Origin: Clostridiales bacterium UBA1758
GTDB lineage: Bacteria; Bacillota; Clostridia; Oscillospirales; UBA1758
Assembly (NCBI GenBank): GCA_002315595.1
Contig: DCHG01000060.1
Span: 1-25,321, forward strand
Length of the DNA stretch: 25,321 nucleotides
Direction of reading: 5' to 3'
The notes below the pieces were generated by a model. It made no database searches. It was given only the letters and a program-made list of their open reading frames with translations, and had not been told where the DNA came from. A program made the position numbers and the translations under genes. This document shows, piece by piece, positions 22,917-25,321 of the stretch; the stretch's first letter is position 1; each line of letters opens with the position of its first letter.

Positions 22917-25120
22917 TTTTTCCTCCGATTGAGAGATGATTCGTAACAAAGAGTGGAAGTTCCTTTTTTGAGAATGGTCGTTTTACCCTGATAGATAAAT
23001 TTGACGCCGTCGACGGGAACGGTTATATCAAAGCGCACAACATTTTCGGTGTGCGTTGCACTAACGGAAAATTCACCCGTGGGAAGCGTGACGGAGCCTT
23101 TGATGTCGGTGAGTTTTTTCGGGAGTTTCGGGGCGATGACGGGTTTTTCGTAACCGACGCTGTCATCTTCCTGCCCGATGCCCAAAAATCCGTCGAAAAT
23201 ATGTAACGCGGGTGCGGCAAACATATGGTGATTATGCGAGGCTTCGCCGTCAAGGTGTTCCCAAATCGTGGTTGCGCCCGCACGCTTCATATAAAGGTAG
23301 CCGCCGAGTTTTTCGGTATTCAAAAGATCAAATAACAGATCGGCTTGTCCGGCAGAGATCAGAACCTTGCTCAGAATTTCCGTCCCGATAAAGCCGGTGT
23401 CAAACACGCCGATGTCTTTTGTGCGCTTGATGAGGTTTTTCAGCGTCCTGCCGTCTTCGTCAAGTCCGCACCAAACCGCAAAGGCATCTGCCCCCTGCGT
23501 CCCGCCAACCCAACTTCCGCTGACGGATTCGTAATATTTTTGCCGCATTGCGTCAATAACATAGCCGCGGTAAACTTCAAACGCCTTTTTGTCGGCGGTG
23601 TAACCGAGAAGTGCGGAAATGCGGATCATTCGGTTGAGCGAATCGAGCATACAGCAGGTATTGACATACTCAACGGGGATTGCGACCGAGCCGATACAAG
23701 CCCAATCGCCGAGACACCAGCCGCCGACTTCTTCGCTTGTGACGATGCCTTTGGTTGAGTGGGATTTCAGATAACCCATCCACGCCTTCATGTGCGGATA
23801 GCATTTTTTCAAAATTTCAATATCGCCGTAATGGTGATAATATTCATCCGGCACGATGACAATGGCACAGCCCCAACCACCGGGACCGCCACCGCCGCCC
23901 ATTGCGGGCGCAGTGTGCTGAACATGGCCGGATATGACATCCTGACAGTCGCAAATGTCCTGAATCCACTTGCGATAGGCTTCCTTTGCGTCGAAGATCA
24001 TCATTGCAGTACGTGCCGTGACCTGACCGTCACCGGTGTAGCCGAGGCGTTCACGGTGCGGACAATCCGACGGAATACAGTTGTGCATATTGCCGAGCAT
24101 CGTGCGCTTGTACGCGTCGTAGAGGAACGAAAGACCTTCATTCGGGGTTTCAAGCGTCGAGGTGACATTCATGCGTGTGTGGATGACAAGAACTTCGATC
24201 GCGTCAATATCCCCCGTGACCTCCATATAACGGAAGCCGTGCCAAACAAATTCGGGGACGAAATCAAATTTTTCGTCACTCAAAGTAAAGACGTCGGTCT
24301 GAATTTGCGGAATTCCGCGCACAACCGCCCAGCTTGCGCCGGTAGAATCAAAATCGGGTTCGGTATTTGCGTCAATTTCTTCCGAATAACGCACCGTCAC
24401 CGTTTCGCCCGCATGACCGCCCGCCGTGACATGGGCAACGCCCGTGATATTTTCGCCGCAGTCATAAATACGGCGGTTGCCGTCGGTTTTGATGAGTTTC
24501 GGTTGAATTTTGCGGATTACACCGTCGGAAAGGCAGGTCTGCTTTTCAAAAACGGCGTCGGGTGTGTCATAAAGTTCCACAGGGGCGAAGACCGCGTCAT
24601 TGACACGGAAGTTCGCATCAATGTTTTCACCGAGATAAAGGTTACTGTATGTGCGTTCCGAGGCACGACAAAGTTCGCTTCCGTCACTGACGACGGAAAC
24701 TTCGCCGTCGGCGGTTTGGATTTTTGCGTCAAACCACGCCACCATTTGTTCGGAGAACGACATACGACCTTCCGTAACATGGTCGTTTTGCGCCCACCAA
24801 CCGGGGGCAAGCGTGATTTCAAATACATTTTCACCGTCGTGCAGGAATTCGCCGATTTTATAATGGAGATAATAAATACGATGCGTTGTCGTGTCAAAAA
24901 GCGGATATCCCCATGCGCGCATATCGCGTGCGGCGTAGTCGGTCAGCGCAGGGGTAAAAAGGTCGTCGGTAACGCGTTTGCCGTTGACCGTCAGGCGGAA
25001 AAAACCGAGCCCGGTGATGTCGATTTCGCCGGAAGTCGGTCGATTTAATGTAAAAGTCTTTTTTATAACAGGGACGGCGATGTTTTTCGGACAGGCAATC
25101 CAACGCGAATTATTACCCAT
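22913..25120 (-). CDS. GH78 alpha-L-rhamnosidase, cytoplasmic
   Basis: A 735-residue glycosidase with the GH78 layout: N-terminal beta domains (~15-320), an (alpha/alpha)6 barrel (~325-655) and a C-terminal beta domain (~660-725). Key motifs: SDCPHRERLGYTGDGQ (351-366; acidic E357 near the active site), WGCAIVIVPDEYYHHYGD, GDWACIGS, and GATTIWEHLDG (615-625; E621). These are usual in rhamnosidases that release terminal L-rhamnose from plant or bacterial glycans. There is no signal peptide, so imported oligosaccharides are the likely substrate. Start ATG 25120 follows AAAGGA by 9 nt. It leads an operon with an FAD dehydrogenase; no rhamnose catabolic genes are in the window. Confidence 0.92.
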   Translation of the reverse strand: MGNNSRWIACPKNIAVPVIKKTFTLNRPTSGEIDITGLGFFRLTVNGKRVTDDLFTPALTDYAARDMRAWGYPLFDTTTHRIYYLHYKIGEFLHDGENVFEITLAPGWWAQNDHVTEGRMSFSEQMVAWFDAKIQTADGEVSVVSDGSELCRASERTYSNLYLGENIDANFRVNDAVFAPVELYDTPDAVFEKQTCLSDGVIRKIQPKLIKTDGNRRIYDCGENITGVAHVTAGGHAGETVTVRYSEEIDANTEPDFDSTGASWAVVRGIPQIQTDVFTLSDEKFDFVPEFVWHGFRYMEVTGDIDAIEVLVIHTRMNVTSTLETPNEGLSFLYDAYKRTMLGNMHNCIPSDCPHRERLGYTGDGQVTARTAMMIFDAKEAYRKWIQDICDCQDVISGHVQHTAPAMGGGGGPGGWGCAIVIVPDEYYHHYGDIEILKKCYPHMKAWMGYLKSHSTKGIVTSEEVGGWCLGDWACIGSVAIPVEYVNTCCMLDSLNRMIRISALLGYTADKKAFEVYRGYVIDAMRQKYYESVSGSWVGGTQGADAFAVWCGLDEDGRTLKNLIKRTKDIGVFDTGFIGTEILSKVLISAGQADLLFDLLNTEKLGGYLYMKRAGATTIWEHLDGEASHNHHMFAAPALHIFDGFLGIGQEDDSVGYEKPVIAPKLPKKLTDIKGSVTLPTGEFSVSATHTENVVRFDITVPVDGVKFIYQGKTTILKKGTSTLCYESSLNRRKK

Positions 25121-25153
25121 AAAATCGTTCCTTTATCATAGAAATACCTTATT

Positions 25154-25181
25154 ATTATAACAGTTTTTGAATGATTTTCAA
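25154..25181 (-). promoter_or_regulatory. Promoter of the GH78/FAD dehydrogenase operon
   Basis: On the minus strand: TTGAAA, 16-bp spacer, TATAAT preceded by TGT (extended -10). Confidence 0.75.
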
Positions 25182-25231
25182 GTGCTTTCCGATTAAAAAA
25201 TGATAATTCCGAAACGGCGAAAAGTCAAAAT

Positions 25232-25264
25232 AAAAAAACAAGGGGCGATTGCCCCTTGTTTTTT
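25232..25264. terminator. Terminator downstream of the right-edge gene
   Basis: A 9-bp core stem (ACAAGGGGC 25238-25246, GCCCCTTGT 25251-25259, loop GATT) extended by A/T pairs. T-runs lie on both strands. It directly follows the stop codon of the minus-strand gene at 25263 and insulates the GH78 promoter. Confidence 0.88.
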
Positions 25265-25321
25265 AGTGCATACCCTTTTCGTAGGACTCGATCATTTTCT
25301 TAGACATGACTACCGTACGAC
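25263..25321 (-). CDS. C-terminal tail of a gene entering from the right (18 codons)
   Basis: A minus-strand frame, open to the window edge, ends in MSKKMIESYEKGMH and a TAA stop, immediately followed by a strong terminator hairpin. The terminator position supports a real gene end. Too little is present to name the product. Confidence 0.55.
   Translation of the reverse strand, partial: RTVVMSKKMIESYEKGMH

Noticed and set aside
21447..22946. 499-codon plus-strand open frame opposite the FAD dehydrogenase
   Set aside because: It is the antisense of a clear COG2509-like protein, has no family-like motifs or SD, and comes from codon bias on the coding strand.
23759..25048. 429-codon plus-strand open frame opposite GH78
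   Set aside because: Antisense to an unmistakable rhamnosidase; no recognisable domain.

Overview
The window looks like a chromosomal segment of an anaerobic, spore-forming Firmicute, most likely a gut- or rumen-type Clostridia (Oscillospirales-like). The reasons are strong SD sequences (GGAGG), TTGACA/TATAAT-type promoters often with an extended -10 TGn, a PdaB-like sporulation deacetylase, an oxygen-sensitive glycyl radical enzyme, corrinoid methyltransferase parts, and a GGGACGA...TCGTCCC intergenic repeat of a kind I associate with that group. The taxonomy is inference. I see no phage, IS, CRISPR, tRNA or rRNA.

Layout. 3-518: C-terminal end of an unrecognised protein, then a strong terminator and two ~50-bp hairpin repeats. 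5422-814 (minus): an MtaA/UroD-type zinc methyltransferase, an AraC regulator with a PocR-type Cys-rich sensor, a terminator, then a glycyl radical enzyme. 5763-6839 (plus): membrane DUF4234+SHOCT protein. 6966-9824 (plus): ThuA-like protein, Gfo/Idh/MocA oxidoreductase and WYL regulator in one operon. 10585-9875 (minus): membrane-anchored peroxiredoxin/thioredoxin-fold protein. 12612-10708 (minus): GH20 hexosaminidase. 12752-13534 (plus): PdaB-like deacetylase behind a sigma-E-like -10. 13611-15677 (plus): ROK sugar kinase, GmhA-like SIS isomerase and a 4-TM EamA-like protein. 15779-18050 (plus): corrinoid protein, Cys-rich DUF2284 protein and a second UroD-family protein. 21365-18111 (minus): sugar nucleotidyltransferase, VOC protein, GlmU-like beta-helix transferase, VanZ-like protein and a nitrilase-superfamily hydrolase. 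25120-21534 (minus): GH78 rhamnosidase translationally coupled to an FAD-dependent dehydrogenase. At 25263-25321 (minus) lies the last 18 codons of a further gene.

How the genes may work together. Two themes recur. One is sugar and glycan handling: intracellular GH20 and GH78, ROK kinase, SIS isomerase, ThuA and Gfo/Idh enzymes, NDP-sugar synthesis. The other is anaerobic one-carbon or radical chemistry: corrinoid protein, two UroD-type proteins, DUF2284, and a PocR-regulated glycyl radical enzyme. The most interesting possibility is that the MtaA-like enzyme (zinc motif intact) and the corrinoid/DUF2284/UroD operon form an uncharacterised methyl-transfer system, and that the PocR regulator ties the MtaA-like enzyme to a glycyl radical enzyme of unassigned substrate. 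Neither a corrinoid reductive activator nor a glycyl radical activase is encoded here, so both would have to lie elsewhere.
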